DNA of 64,000 nucleotides, from assembly GCF_009856445.1 (NCBI RefSeq), contig NZ_WMFA01000001.1, positions 124,001-188,000 of the forward strand. The letters are read 5' to 3'. Source of the stretch: Halobacillus litoralis. Its GTDB lineage: Bacteria; Bacillota; Bacilli; Bacillales; Halobacillaceae. Under the pieces are notes generated by a model. It had not been told where the DNA came from. It searched no databases and was given only the letters and a program-made list of their open reading frames with translations. Position numbers and translations under genes: made by a program. Below are positions 52,854 to 60,814 of the stretch, in pieces (the stretch's first letter is position 1; every line of letters begins with the position of its first letter).

Positions 52854-53288
52854 ATGACCAAACGAATTCTCGTTGCGTACGATGGGAGTGACATGAGTAG
52901 AGAAGCGGTGTGGGAAGCAAGGAACCAGGCGTGTGAAACTCCCAATAGGGAAATTCATATCGTAGCTGTTGTGAAACCTACAGGACCAGCAACAAACGCT
53001 GCAGTCTCTCATAGTATCGGAGACGAAATGGCAGAGAATTTTGCTTCAGAGATGGATGCCTTGAAGGAAGAAATGGCTACATCTGAAGTGGGTGTTGTTA
53101 CAGAGGTCATCATTAGTGAGGTACAAGAAAACCCGGGAATTAGTATCTGTAAATATGCGGATGAGAAAGCGGTAGACTTGATCATTGTCGGTAACCGTGG
53201 ACTTGGGAAAGTGAAAAAAATGTTATTGGGAAGCGTGAGCAATAACGTCGTACAGCATGCCACCTGCCCTGTATTAGTCATGAAATAG
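52854..53288 (+). CDS. UspA-family universal stress protein
   Basis: A 144-residue single-domain Usp. It begins TKRILVAYDGSDMSREAV, has the Usp VVKPTGP turn, and ends with the ATP-binding motif VGNRGLGKVKKMLLGSVSNN (G-2x-G-9x-G-S) and CPVLVMK, so it is of the ATP-binding subtype. Usp proteins aid survival under stress or stasis. The ATG at 52854 after GGAGGGTTACC is well supported; the open frame further upstream includes the promoter and is rejected. It converges on the rhodopsin gene. Confidence 0.9.
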   Translation: MTKRILVAYDGSDMSREAVWEARNQACETPNREIHIVAVVKPTGPATNAAVSHSIGDEMAENFASEMDALKEEMATSEVGVVTEVIISEVQENPGISICKYADEKAVDLIIVGNRGLGKVKKMLLGSVSNNVVQHATCPVLVMK

Positions 53289-53292
53289 AAAA

Positions 53293-53332
53293 AAAGAAAG
53301 CCCGAAGGAGTTCCTTCGGGCTTTCTTTTTTT
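53293..53332. terminator. Bidirectional terminator between uspA and the rhodopsin gene
   Basis: AAAGAAAGCCCGAAGGA and TCCTTCGGGCTTTCTTT form a long perfect stem with A and T tails. Confidence 0.9.
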
Positions 53333-53378
53333 ATGGTCGTAGTATTTTTGGATGGTATCGCGAGTTCCTCCATAATCT

Positions 53379-53396
53379 GGGTGACCAGGTCATACA
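53379..53396 (-). repeat. Dispersed 18-bp motif, copy C
   Basis: The minus strand reads TGTATGACCTGGTCACCC: the first 13 bases equal copies A and B, with one base missing in the second half. It lies 27 bp beyond the rhodopsin stop. Confidence 0.5.
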
Positions 53397-53423
53397 AATT
53401 TTTCCATTAAATCCATGTATGAA

Positions 53424-54122
53424 TCACTCATCCACGCCAGGAAGGTTGAGACGCCTGAGCCCTCCCACGTCGAGAAGACTGAATCCCACTTTGGATAAGA
53501 TGGGAAGGATGATGAATGCCGTAATTTCTGTGGCCTGCTGTGTCCATCCGACTCCAGAGGGGCCTATGATCCAGGCTGTCGGATAACAAACCCAAAATGC
53601 AGTCAAGTAAGCGGCGGTCCGCTGGTAATGTTTCTTGAGCTCCACTCCACCTTTAATGGCAATCTTCCTTAACGGATACCAGATAATATAAAGGATAATG
53701 ACTAGGGCGACTACACCGAGAACATACCAAATGTATTTAATGGTCTCAGAGGAGAAGTCGGCGATCAAGCCCGTCAGAATCATAAATACATCAGCCGCTA
53801 TCAAAGCTGCAATCAAGGCTTTGTCTTTCTTCTTTTCATAAAACATGGCGGTCAAAGCAAGTGCAAGCAGAAGGAGCGGCGTTGTTACCACCCAGTCCAG
53901 GTAACGGGCAAAGTAAACAGTTTTATCCGGCTGTTCAAGCAATCCTTGTCCTAAAGCAATCGATAAGTAAGCGGCCCCCGACCATGATGGAATAATGATC
54001 GCTATTACGTACTCATATTTCGGTACACCGCGTGGATTCCTGCTTAAATATAGAAATGTCAAAGCACCTGCCAACATTACGAACGTATAGATCCAATGCA
54101 GAGAAACAATATAATCACTCAT
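53424..54122 (-). CDS. Microbial (type 1) rhodopsin, Anabaena sensory rhodopsin type
   Basis: A 232-residue seven-helix retinal protein. Helix C reads FARYLDWVVTTPLLLLALAL: Arg73, primary counter-ion Asp76 (Asp85 of bacteriorhodopsin), Thr80 (Thr89) and Ala87 where pumps carry the Asp96 donor. Helix G reads LPILSKVGFSLLDVGGLRRL: retinal Lys211, Pro207 in place of Asp212, and Asp218. Pro in helix G, that Asp, and the opening LHWIYT...LSRNPRGVPKYEY all match Anabaena sensory rhodopsin (Pro206, Asp217). Leu84 at the tuning site suggests green absorption. Sensing, not pumping, is the likely role. The C-terminal tail is short. The ATG has GAGGTGACACG upstream. No transducer or retinal-synthesis gene is near. 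Confidence 0.93.
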   Translation of the reverse strand: MSDYIVSLHWIYTFVMLAGALTFLYLSRNPRGVPKYEYVIAIIIPSWSGAAYLSIALGQGLLEQPDKTVYFARYLDWVVTTPLLLLALALTAMFYEKKKDKALIAALIAADVFMILTGLIADFSSETIKYIWYVLGVVALVIILYIIWYPLRKIAIKGGVELKKHYQRTAAYLTAFWVCYPTAWIIGPSGVGWTQQATEITAFIILPILSKVGFSLLDVGGLRRLNLPGVDE

Positions 54123-54454
54123 CGTGTCACCTCAACCTTCAATCTCATTCCCTCTCATTCTAGTCAAAAGAACAGATAGCTAGACATTTACAAATTCTGG
54201 TGTACCAGGTCTTACATAAATACCCATAAAAACCAAATTGAAAGAAAGGTGTGTTCCCGCCGGCGGTCTTTCATAAACGAAGCTTGGCCGCTTTTGTGTT
54301 TAAACTATAAAACTGGGGCCTTATCTTTGTGTTTGCTACACGTTGCTGAATGTAAGCGCTATTCGTTACAATTTTCTTAACAGTTCAAACATTATTACTT
54401 CCATTCCACCTAACGAGCCCACTTGGTGAATCAATAGGAGAATGATGAAAGGGT
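54123..54454 (+). other. 332-bp divergent region between rhodopsin and putB
   Basis: It holds the motif copy D at 54199-54216 and a cre-like TGTAAGCGCTATTC at 54351-54364 (12 of 14 to the CcpA consensus), about 100 bp before putB. A possible TTGACT lies on the rhodopsin strand near 54165, without a good -10. No gene is seen. Confidence 0.4.
54199..54216 (-). repeat. Dispersed 18-bp motif, copy D
   Basis: The minus strand reads TGTAAGACCTGGTACACC, one base different from copies A and B. It lies 77 bp upstream of the rhodopsin start, in the same orientation as copy C, so the two form imperfect direct repeats around the gene. Confidence 0.55.
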
Positions 54455-55381
54455 GTGGTGATCTTGGAAGCCATCAGTAAGAACTTTTTCTTATACCTTT
54501 CCAACAATAAGTTGTTAGATCGCTTTGCTAAGCGCTTTGGCAGTAAATTTGGGGCTGACAAGATAGTAGGGGGAGAAACGTTCTCCCAGGCAATTCCATT
54601 AATACAGCAATTGAACCATGAGGGTTTGGTCGTTACGGTTGACCATTTAGGAGAGTTTGTAGACTGTGAGGAAGAATCCAGAGACCGCGCGGGTGAATGC
54701 ATCCGTTGTATTCAACAGATTGCGAGCAACCAGCTGCAGTCGGAGGTATCTCTTAAACTAACATCGCTTGGACTGGACATCAGTCGCGAGTTGGTTATGG
54801 AAAATATGGAACTTATTTTGAAGGAAGCCCAGAAGCATGACATAACGGTCACCATTGATATGGAAGACTCGTCACGTTGCGGGGCTACCCTGGATATTTA
54901 CCAGGAATTGAAAAAGGACTACCCGAACCTGGGTACGGTCGTGCAGTCTTATCTATATCGAACCGATGAGGATCTTGATCGACTGAATGAGTGCCAACCT
55001 TACTTACGTCTTGTAAAAGGGGCCTATAAGGAGTCTGGCAAAGTCGCTTTTCCTGAGAAGCACCTCGTCGACGATAATTTGAAGCATCTGATCAAGAAGA
55101 ACTTGTTGAACGGCAACTACACAGCCATCGCAAGCCACGACGATGCGATTGTCGATTATACGAAGAAGCTTGTGGAAGAACACAACATTCCGAAAGACCG
55201 CTTTGAATTTCAAATGCTTTATGGAATGAGAAATCAAATGCAGAAAGATCTTCTCAAAGAAGGTTACAAAGTGAGAGTGTATCTTCCTTATGGAGAAGAT
55301 TGGTACGGGTACTTCATGAGAAGGCTCGCCGAAAGGCCAGCGAACATCGCCTTTGCTTTAAAAGGTGTTTTCAGTAAATAA
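54455..55381 (+). CDS. putB: Proline dehydrogenase
   Basis: A 308-residue FAD-linked (beta/alpha)8 enzyme that oxidises proline to pyrroline-5-carboxylate. Family segments are [52 protein letters not shown], and [23 protein letters not shown] at the C-terminus (substrate-binding YxxRR). The start is GTG near 54455 after GAAAGGG; a TTG at 54464 is possible. It lies 32 bp from putC, in one operon. A cre-like site upstream suggests catabolite control. Confidence 0.95.
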   Translation: MVILEAISKNFFLYLSNNKLLDRFAKRFGSKFGADKIVGGETFSQAIPLIQQLNHEGLVVTVDHLGEFVDCEEESRDRAGECIRCIQQIASNQLQSEVSLKLTSLGLDISRELVMENMELILKEAQKHDITVTIDMEDSSRCGATLDIYQELKKDYPNLGTVVQSYLYRTDEDLDRLNECQPYLRLVKGAYKESGKVAFPEKHLVDDNLKHLIKKNLLNGNYTAIASHDDAIVDYTKKLVEEHNIPKDRFEFQMLYGMRNQMQKDLLKEGYKVRVYLPYGEDWYGYFMRRLAERPANIAFALKGVFSK

Positions 55382-55413
55382 AACTTCTACACATTAGAAA
55401 GGGGAATTTTATC

Positions 55414-56961
55414 ATGGTCCAGCCTTATAAACACGAACCATTCACAGACTTTACAATTGAAGAAAACAAGAAAGCTTTCGAGGAAGCATTGAAGCAAGTG
55501 AAAGAAGAATTAGGGCAGCATCATGATCTTCTTATCGATGGCGATCGCATTCGCACAGACAATACGATTACTTCTACAAACCCAGCGGACACGAAGCAGG
55601 TCGTAGGTACCGTCTCGAAAGCGAACCAGGATTTAGCCGAAAAAGCCGTCCAGTCAGCAGCGACAGCTTTTGAAGACTGGAGAAAGTGGGATCCGCGTGC
55701 TCGCGCTGAGCTATTGTTCCGTGCCGCTCACATTATCCGTCGTCGTAAGCATGAATTTTCCGCTTATCTCGTGTACGAAGTAGGAAAGCCATGGAAAGAA
55801 GCCGATGCTGATACAGCAGAAGCGATTGATTTCCTTGAGTATTATGGACGTCAGATGATCGAACTGAAGGAAGGAAAGCCAGTTGAGAGCCGTCCTGGTG
55901 AGCAAAACCGCTACATCTATACTTCTACAGGTGTTGCCGTTGTTATCCCGCCTTGGAACCTTGCATTCGCCATCATGGCAGGTACAACGGTCGCTCCACT
56001 GGTTACAGGAAGCACAGTCGTCATGAAGCCGGCAAGTAACAGCCCGGTCATTGCCGCGAAATTCGTAGAAGTACTGGAAGAAGCAGGTCTACCGAAAGGT
56101 GTCTTGAACTTCGTACCAGGAAGCGGTGGCGAAGTCGGTGACTATCTTGTCGATCACCCGAAAACGGCCTTGATTTCCTTTACAGGTTCCCGTGATGTCG
56201 GAACACGCATCATCAAGCGTGCGGCAGAAATTCAAGAAGGGCAGAATCACCTGAAGCAAGTCATTGCTGAAATGGGTGGTAAAGACACAGTCGTCGTCGA
56301 TAAGGAAGCCAATATCGAGACAGCGGTCGATGCCATCATCGTCTCTGCCTTCGGATTCTCCGGTCAAAAATGTTCTTCCGGTTCCCGCGCCGTCGTTCAC
56401 GAAGATGTGTATGACGAAGTGTTGGAAAAAGTAAAAGAACGTGCCGAGAAGCTGACTGTTGGAAATGCATCGGAAGAGAATGTCTATATGGGGCCAGTCG
56501 TTGACCAGGGCGCTTATGATAAGATCATGAGCTACATGGAAATCGGCAAAGAAGAAGGACGCCTTGTCACAGGTGGTAAAGGGGACGACTCGAAAGGATA
56601 CTTCATCGAGCCGACGGTCTTTGCAGATCTTGCTCCAGACTCCCGCATGCAGCAGGAAGAAATTTTCGGACCGGTCGTCTGCTTTACTAAAGCGAAAAAC
56701 TTCGATGAAGCCATCGACATTGCCAACAATACAGAATACGGCCTGACAGGGGCGGTCATCTCTGATAACCGTGACCACCTGGAAAAAGCGAAATATGACT
56801 TCCACGTTGGGAACTTGTATTTCAACCGTAACTGTACAGGCGCCATCGTCGGTTATCAGCCATTCGGCGGATTCAAGATGAGTGGTACAGACTCCAAAGC
56901 CGGAGGACCTGACTACCTTGCTCTACACATGCAAGCGAAGACGATCTCTGAAATGTTTTAA
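55414..56961 (+). CDS. putC: 1-pyrroline-5-carboxylate dehydrogenase
   Basis: A 515-residue aldehyde dehydrogenase of the RocA/PutC type. NAD-binding [12 protein letters not shown] and [11 protein letters not shown], catalytic Glu in EMGGKD, and nucleophile Cys in [15 protein letters not shown] are all present. It oxidises glutamate semialdehyde to glutamate with NAD+. The AAAGGGGAA ribosome binding site is good. In B. subtilis putP follows; here the operon ends with a terminator and the regulator comes next, so the symporter gene is absent from this locus. Confidence 0.95.
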   Translation: MVQPYKHEPFTDFTIEENKKAFEEALKQVKEELGQHHDLLIDGDRIRTDNTITSTNPADTKQVVGTVSKANQDLAEKAVQSAATAFEDWRKWDPRARAELLFRAAHIIRRRKHEFSAYLVYEVGKPWKEADADTAEAIDFLEYYGRQMIELKEGKPVESRPGEQNRYIYTSTGVAVVIPPWNLAFAIMAGTTVAPLVTGSTVVMKPASNSPVIAAKFVEVLEEAGLPKGVLNFVPGSGGEVGDYLVDHPKTALISFTGSRDVGTRIIKRAAEIQEGQNHLKQVIAEMGGKDTVVVDKEANIETAVDAIIVSAFGFSGQKCSSGSRAVVHEDVYDEVLEKVKERAEKLTVGNASEENVYMGPVVDQGAYDKIMSYMEIGKEEGRLVTGGKGDDSKGYFIEPTVFADLAPDSRMQQEEIFGPVVCFTKAKNFDEAIDIANNTEYGLTGAVISDNRDHLEKAKYDFHVGNLYFNRNCTGAIVGYQPFGGFKMSGTDSKAGGPDYLALHMQAKTISEMF

Positions 56962-56972
56962 AAAAGCCTGAG

Positions 56973-57002
56973 GCTCTCCCAAACTTGGGGGAGCTTTTTT
57001 TC
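56973..57002 (+). terminator. Terminator of the putBC operon
   Basis: GCTCTCCC and GGGGGAGC around AAACTT, followed by TTTTTTTC. Confidence 0.85.
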
Positions 57003-57122
57003 TTAGACGAACACCGTTTTCTTTTAACTAAAGAAAGGAACAGGATGAGAGTTATTCACAATGCCTTAGATATATTTCTTTTTCTTTCCAGCCACAACCG
57101 ATATAATGGAGGGTAACGATAC

Positions 57123-58430
57123 ATGACATTCAACCTACTCGGAAAGGTCAGGATTCCTATGGAAGTCAAAGAATTGATCCTTCAGGCAGAAGATATTCAT
57201 AAAGCGACAGAGCTGATCAGTTCGAAGTTGAAGAAGCCTGTCATTATTGAAAATAAAAATTTCGAATTGATTGCCTATAGTTCAACGTTTGATGATTTTG
57301 ATCAGACCCAGCAGAAAACGATCCTTTCGAAAAAATGTCCCATTTTCATTATCGACCGTTTAAAGAAAGAAGGCATCGTCACTCGGCTGGAAAAACAGTC
57401 AGATCCTATTCGCGTCCATCCTATGGAAGACCTTGGGTTCCAACAGCGTGTCGTCATTGCCGCGAAACATCTTGGCCATACACTGGGGTACGTATGGGTT
57501 CAGGAGTCAGAGCAAGCATTGGACACGGAGGAAATGGAATTTTTAGAAGAAATTAACGCCCATCTTGGGAAACTAATTTATGACCAATTTATGAAAGAGA
57601 ACGCCAAAGAGGGTCGTAAAGAAGAGCTTCTCTGGCAACTGCTTCACCATGAGTATGCCAGCGAAAGCCAGTTTCGTCATGATGCTTCTCTCGCTCAACT
57701 TAAAATCCCGGATCGCTTTTCGATCGTCGTCTTTTCTGTGACTGCTCCTCAATACAAGTCGATGCTGGATGACTTGGAGAGCACGGTCAATCGTTTCCGC
57801 ACGAACCGTCACCTGTATTACTTGAAAACCGAATTTCAGCTGATTCTGTTTATTGAGGGAAGAGAAGCCGACCGCTTTTCATCCAGAGATATCGCGCGTG
57901 ACCTCATTGATGTCGTCAAAGTGGAAACAGGAGAGGATGATTTCTATCATTTCCTCATTGGTGTCGGAAAAGAATACACGAAGATTTATTATATGCGAAA
58001 AAGCTTTCTTGAAGCGTTGGAAGTCATTGAGACCGCCAACTTCATCGGCCCTCGTCCTGAAACGATGCCGCGCGAGTTTTCCAAGCTTGGCTTATACCGA
58101 TACTTAGCTGCATTGTACGAAAAAAACAGTTCGGAGGATTACTACAGTGAAGATTTGCTGACGTTGATCAAAAATGACACAGCAAAGCAGACGGAACTCC
58201 TTTTCACATTGGAAGCTTATCTTGCGAACAACGGGAAAGGAAAGCAGACAGCAAATGAACTGTTCATCCATCCCAATACGTTGAATTACCGAATTAAGCA
58301 AATCCAGGAGCTTACGAACATCGATTTCTCTGATTTTAATATGAAGGCCTATTTATACACTGAGTTATTGTTGTTGAATAATGTAGATAGCTATTATGAA
58401 CGATACGAAGCAGCGGTGCAAAACAAATGA
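57123..58430 (+). CDS. putR: PucR-family activator of proline catabolism (PutR-like)
   Basis: A 435-residue regulator. The N-terminal part (about 15-160) has a PucR/GAF-like sensory fold; the C-terminal PucR HTH_30 domain (about 370-425) reads GKQTANELFIHPNTLNYRIK and LYTELLLLNN. Its position after putBC matches the proline-responsive activator PutR of B. subtilis, which binds proline and stimulates the put promoter. Assignment rests on family plus context. The ATG at 57123 follows GGAGGG; an in-frame ATG at 57159 is less well placed. Confidence 0.82.
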   Translation: MTFNLLGKVRIPMEVKELILQAEDIHKATELISSKLKKPVIIENKNFELIAYSSTFDDFDQTQQKTILSKKCPIFIIDRLKKEGIVTRLEKQSDPIRVHPMEDLGFQQRVVIAAKHLGHTLGYVWVQESEQALDTEEMEFLEEINAHLGKLIYDQFMKENAKEGRKEELLWQLLHHEYASESQFRHDASLAQLKIPDRFSIVVFSVTAPQYKSMLDDLESTVNRFRTNRHLYYLKTEFQLILFIEGREADRFSSRDIARDLIDVVKVETGEDDFYHFLIGVGKEYTKIYYMRKSFLEALEVIETANFIGPRPETMPREFSKLGLYRYLAALYEKNSSEDYYSEDLLTLIKNDTAKQTELLFTLEAYLANNGKGKQTANELFIHPNTLNYRIKQIQELTNIDFSDFNMKAYLYTELLLLNNVDSYYERYEAAVQNK

Positions 58431-58516
58431 CGTGGGTACCTGTCATAGTATGGGGCGGTTTTAATCATTGGAGCATCCGTTGTAATGATATTTACTAATA
58501 TCATGGCTGAAATAAA

Positions 58517-58551
58517 AGGAGGGGGCATAGAATATGCCCCCTCCTTTTCCT
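58517..58551. terminator. Bidirectional terminator
   Basis: AAAGGAGGGGGCAT and ATGCCCCCTCCTTTT form a strong stem between convergent stops at 58430 and 58551. Confidence 0.88.
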
Positions 58552-60200
58552 TATGCTTGGACGGCGCTTTCGTAAGTTTTGTAACCACCGCTCAAGTTCT
58601 TAGCTTGATAGCCGTTATGGGTAAGGATTCTGGTAGCCAGATAGCCTCTTAAGCCAACCTGGCAGTGTACATAAACAGGACGGTCATGAGGCAGTTCACT
58701 CAATCGGTCTCTTAACTCTCCTAAAGGAATATGGATGGACCCTTCAATGACTCCGTTTTCCCTCTCCTTCTGCTCTCTGACATCTACAATGATTTCCCCT
58801 TCTGCAAGGAGGTCCGATACTTCATGGTAGTGAAAAACGGAGACTTCACCATCGATCACATTGGAAGCTACGTAACCTGCCATGTTCACAGGGTCTTTTG
58901 CTGATGAGTACGGAGGCGCATACGCCAACTCCAAATCTGCAAGGTCAGCAGCCTTCAAATCCCCTTTAATGGCTGTTGCAATTACATCAATTCTTTTCTC
59001 TACACCTTTCACACCGACACCTTGGGCCCCCAGTATTCTCCCAGTGGTCGGATTGAACAGCAACTTCAGGGATACCGGGCTTCCGCCAGGATAATAGGAT
59101 GCATTTGATAGCGGATGAATATGAATGGCCTCATAATCTTTTTGAAGAGCTTGCAAAAGTTTTTCGTTATTTCCGGTAGTCGCAACGGTGAGGTCGAAAA
59201 TTTTTGCTACGGATGTTCCCAATGAACCTGAATAGGACACGGTTTGGCCATGGATATGGTCAGCAACAAGGCGCCCTTGACGGTTGGCCGGCCAGGCAAG
59301 GGGAATCATCGCCGGGGTTTGCTGGATATAATCTTTGACTTCAATGGCATCTCCGATGGCGTAAATGTGCTCATCCTTCGTTTGGAGATGTTCATTTACC
59401 ACGATGCCGCCACGATCTCCGATTTCCAGGTCCGCTTTTTTAGCAAGGTCGTTTTCAGGTCGGACACCAATGGACAAGATGGTTAAATCGCTCGCAATGG
59501 AACGGCCGCTCTCTAAAAGGATTTTTCTTCCCCGGTCTTCAAATGACTTTACTCCGTCATTAAAGATCAAGTTCACTCCGTGTTTTTTCAACTCTTTATG
59601 CACCATGGCTGCCATTTCGTAATCAAGCGGGGCCATCACTTGGTTGCCAAGTTCAACAATCGTCACTTTTACGCCACGATGAACGAGGTTTTCTGCCATT
59701 TCCAGACCAATAAACCCGCCACCAATAATGACCGCATGTTCTGGTGTTTGATCGTCCACCCATCCTTTAATTTTATCCGTATCAGGAACTGTCCGTAGTG
59801 TGAACAAGTTTTCAGCTTCTTCCACGCCTTTAAAAGGTGGAATAATTGGCTTCGCTCCAGGGGATAAGATGAGGGTATCGTATGTTTCCTCATAGGTTTC
59901 ACCAGTATCCACTTTTCGAATGGTGAGCGTTTTTCTTTCCCGATCAATCTCTGTGGCTTCACTAAGGTTGCGAATATCGAGGTTGAATTTCTTGGACATG
60001 CCTTCAACGGTTTGAACAAGGAGCCGGTCCCGGTCTTTAATCACTTCTCCAATATAATAGGGCAAACCACAGTTTGCGAATGAAATATAAGGCCCTTTTT
60101 CTATCATGATGATTTCATTTTCTTCACTCAGGCGTCTTAACCTGGCTGCAGCAGTTGCACCCCCGGCCACACCACCCACAATGATAATCTTCTTAGTCAT
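58551..60200 (-). CDS. CoA-disulfide reductase fused to a rhodanese domain
   Basis: A 549-residue flavoprotein. FAD-binding VGGVAGGATAAARLRR is at the N-terminus, the redox Cys44 lies in SFANCGLPYY, the NADH domain has AVIIGGGFIGLEMAENL, and the dimerisation domain ends near 450. A C-terminal rhodanese domain (about 455-549) carries its own Cys in YVHCQVGLRGYLA. This CoADR-RHD architecture reduces CoA disulfides, persulfides or polysulfides with NAD(P)H, linking redox balance and sulfur. The start ATG follows GGGGAGGATTACG. A Rex- or Fnr-like palindrome lies 25 bp upstream. Confidence 0.93.
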   Translation of the reverse strand: MTKKIIIVGGVAGGATAAARLRRLSEENEIIMIEKGPYISFANCGLPYYIGEVIKDRDRLLVQTVEGMSKKFNLDIRNLSEATEIDRERKTLTIRKVDTGETYEETYDTLILSPGAKPIIPPFKGVEEAENLFTLRTVPDTDKIKGWVDDQTPEHAVIIGGGFIGLEMAENLVHRGVKVTIVELGNQVMAPLDYEMAAMVHKELKKHGVNLIFNDGVKSFEDRGRKILLESGRSIASDLTILSIGVRPENDLAKKADLEIGDRGGIVVNEHLQTKDEHIYAIGDAIEVKDYIQQTPAMIPLAWPANRQGRLVADHIHGQTVSYSGSLGTSVAKIFDLTVATTGNNEKLLQALQKDYEAIHIHPLSNASYYPGGSPVSLKLLFNPTTGRILGAQGVGVKGVEKRIDVIATAIKGDLKAADLADLELAYAPPYSSAKDPVNMAGYVASNVIDGEVSVFHYHEVSDLLAEGEIIVDVREQKERENGVIEGSIHIPLGELRDRLSELPHDRPVYVHCQVGLRGYLATRILTHNGYQAKNLSGGYKTYESAVQA

Positions 60201-60224
60201 CGTAATCCTCCCCTTTATCTCTTG

Positions 60225-60242
60225 ATGTGAAACATTTCACAT
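60225..60242. promoter_or_regulatory. Rex/Fnr-like palindrome
   Basis: ATGTGAAACATTTCACAT has 8-bp perfect arms. TGTGAA-N4-TTCACA fits the Rex box, and TGTGA-N6-TCACA also fits Crp/Fnr-type sites. It lies 25 bp upstream of the CoADR-rhodanese start and 158 bp from the DUF202 gene on the other strand. Confidence 0.6.
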
Positions 60243-60399
60243 TAAGTCTTATCTACAGTTTACTCTCAGGTTCTAAAGAAATCAATATACCCCTATGTGT
60301 ATATTTTGTGACGGAATTTTTCTAGTAAAAAGAGGATTCGTGCATGATGGAGTACTTACGTTGTAAGATATAGATAGTGGAAAAAGGAGATGGTGTTCG

Positions 60400-60750
60400 A
60401 TGGTCGATGAAAGAAAGCTTATTCAGCAGCATTTAGCTAATGAACGTACCTATTTAGCTTGGATTCGGACGAGTATTGCCCTTGTCGGAATCGGGTTTTT
60501 AGCTACGACACTCCATGTTTCAGCGCTTCCGATGGCTGGGGATGTGGCGAATAGTCTGGCCATGCTCGTCAGCATTTCCTCATTGTTTCTTGGCGTGATG
60601 ACCATTATTGGTGCGACCGTGAATTATTATCAAACGCGGAAGAACATCAATGAAAACCGTTTTGTATCATCCCACCGTATTATTGTCTATATGACGTCGG
60701 TGGCCTTTTTGCTATTTATTTTGGTGACTACGTATTTATTTTTTGTATAA
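60400..60750 (+). CDS. DUF202-family inner membrane protein
   Basis: A 116-residue protein with three helices and the DUF202 opening LANERTYLAWIRTSIALVGIGF. The domain is also found in YidH/YidG proteins and in the membrane part of eukaryotic VTC proteins. Biochemical role unknown. The ATG at 60400 follows AAAAGGAGATGG. It is divergent from the CoADR gene and followed by a terminator. Confidence 0.88.
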   Translation: MVDERKLIQQHLANERTYLAWIRTSIALVGIGFLATTLHVSALPMAGDVANSLAMLVSISSLFLGVMTIIGATVNYYQTRKNINENRFVSSHRIIVYMTSVAFLLFILVTTYLFFV

Positions 60751-60766
60751 TTCCTTCTTTTAAAGA

Positions 60767-60798
60767 GAAAGCCTCGCTGTCCTGTCAGCGAGGCTTTC
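60767..60798. terminator. Terminator after the DUF202 gene
   Basis: GAAAGCCTCGCTG and CAGCGAGGCTTTC form a stem; it serves convergent genes ending at 60750 and 60815. Confidence 0.85.
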
Positions 60799-60814
60799 TT
60801 ATATGGGGATTTCT

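Noticed and set aside
53424-54122. Reading the rhodopsin as a proton pump
   Set aside because: Asp96 is replaced by Ala and Asp212 by Pro, and the nearest recognisable relatives are sensory; a weak pump cannot be excluded.
58429-58446. GTGGGTACCTGTCATA after putR as another copy of the dispersed motif
   Set aside because: It needs an indel and several substitutions; similarity is too weak to count.
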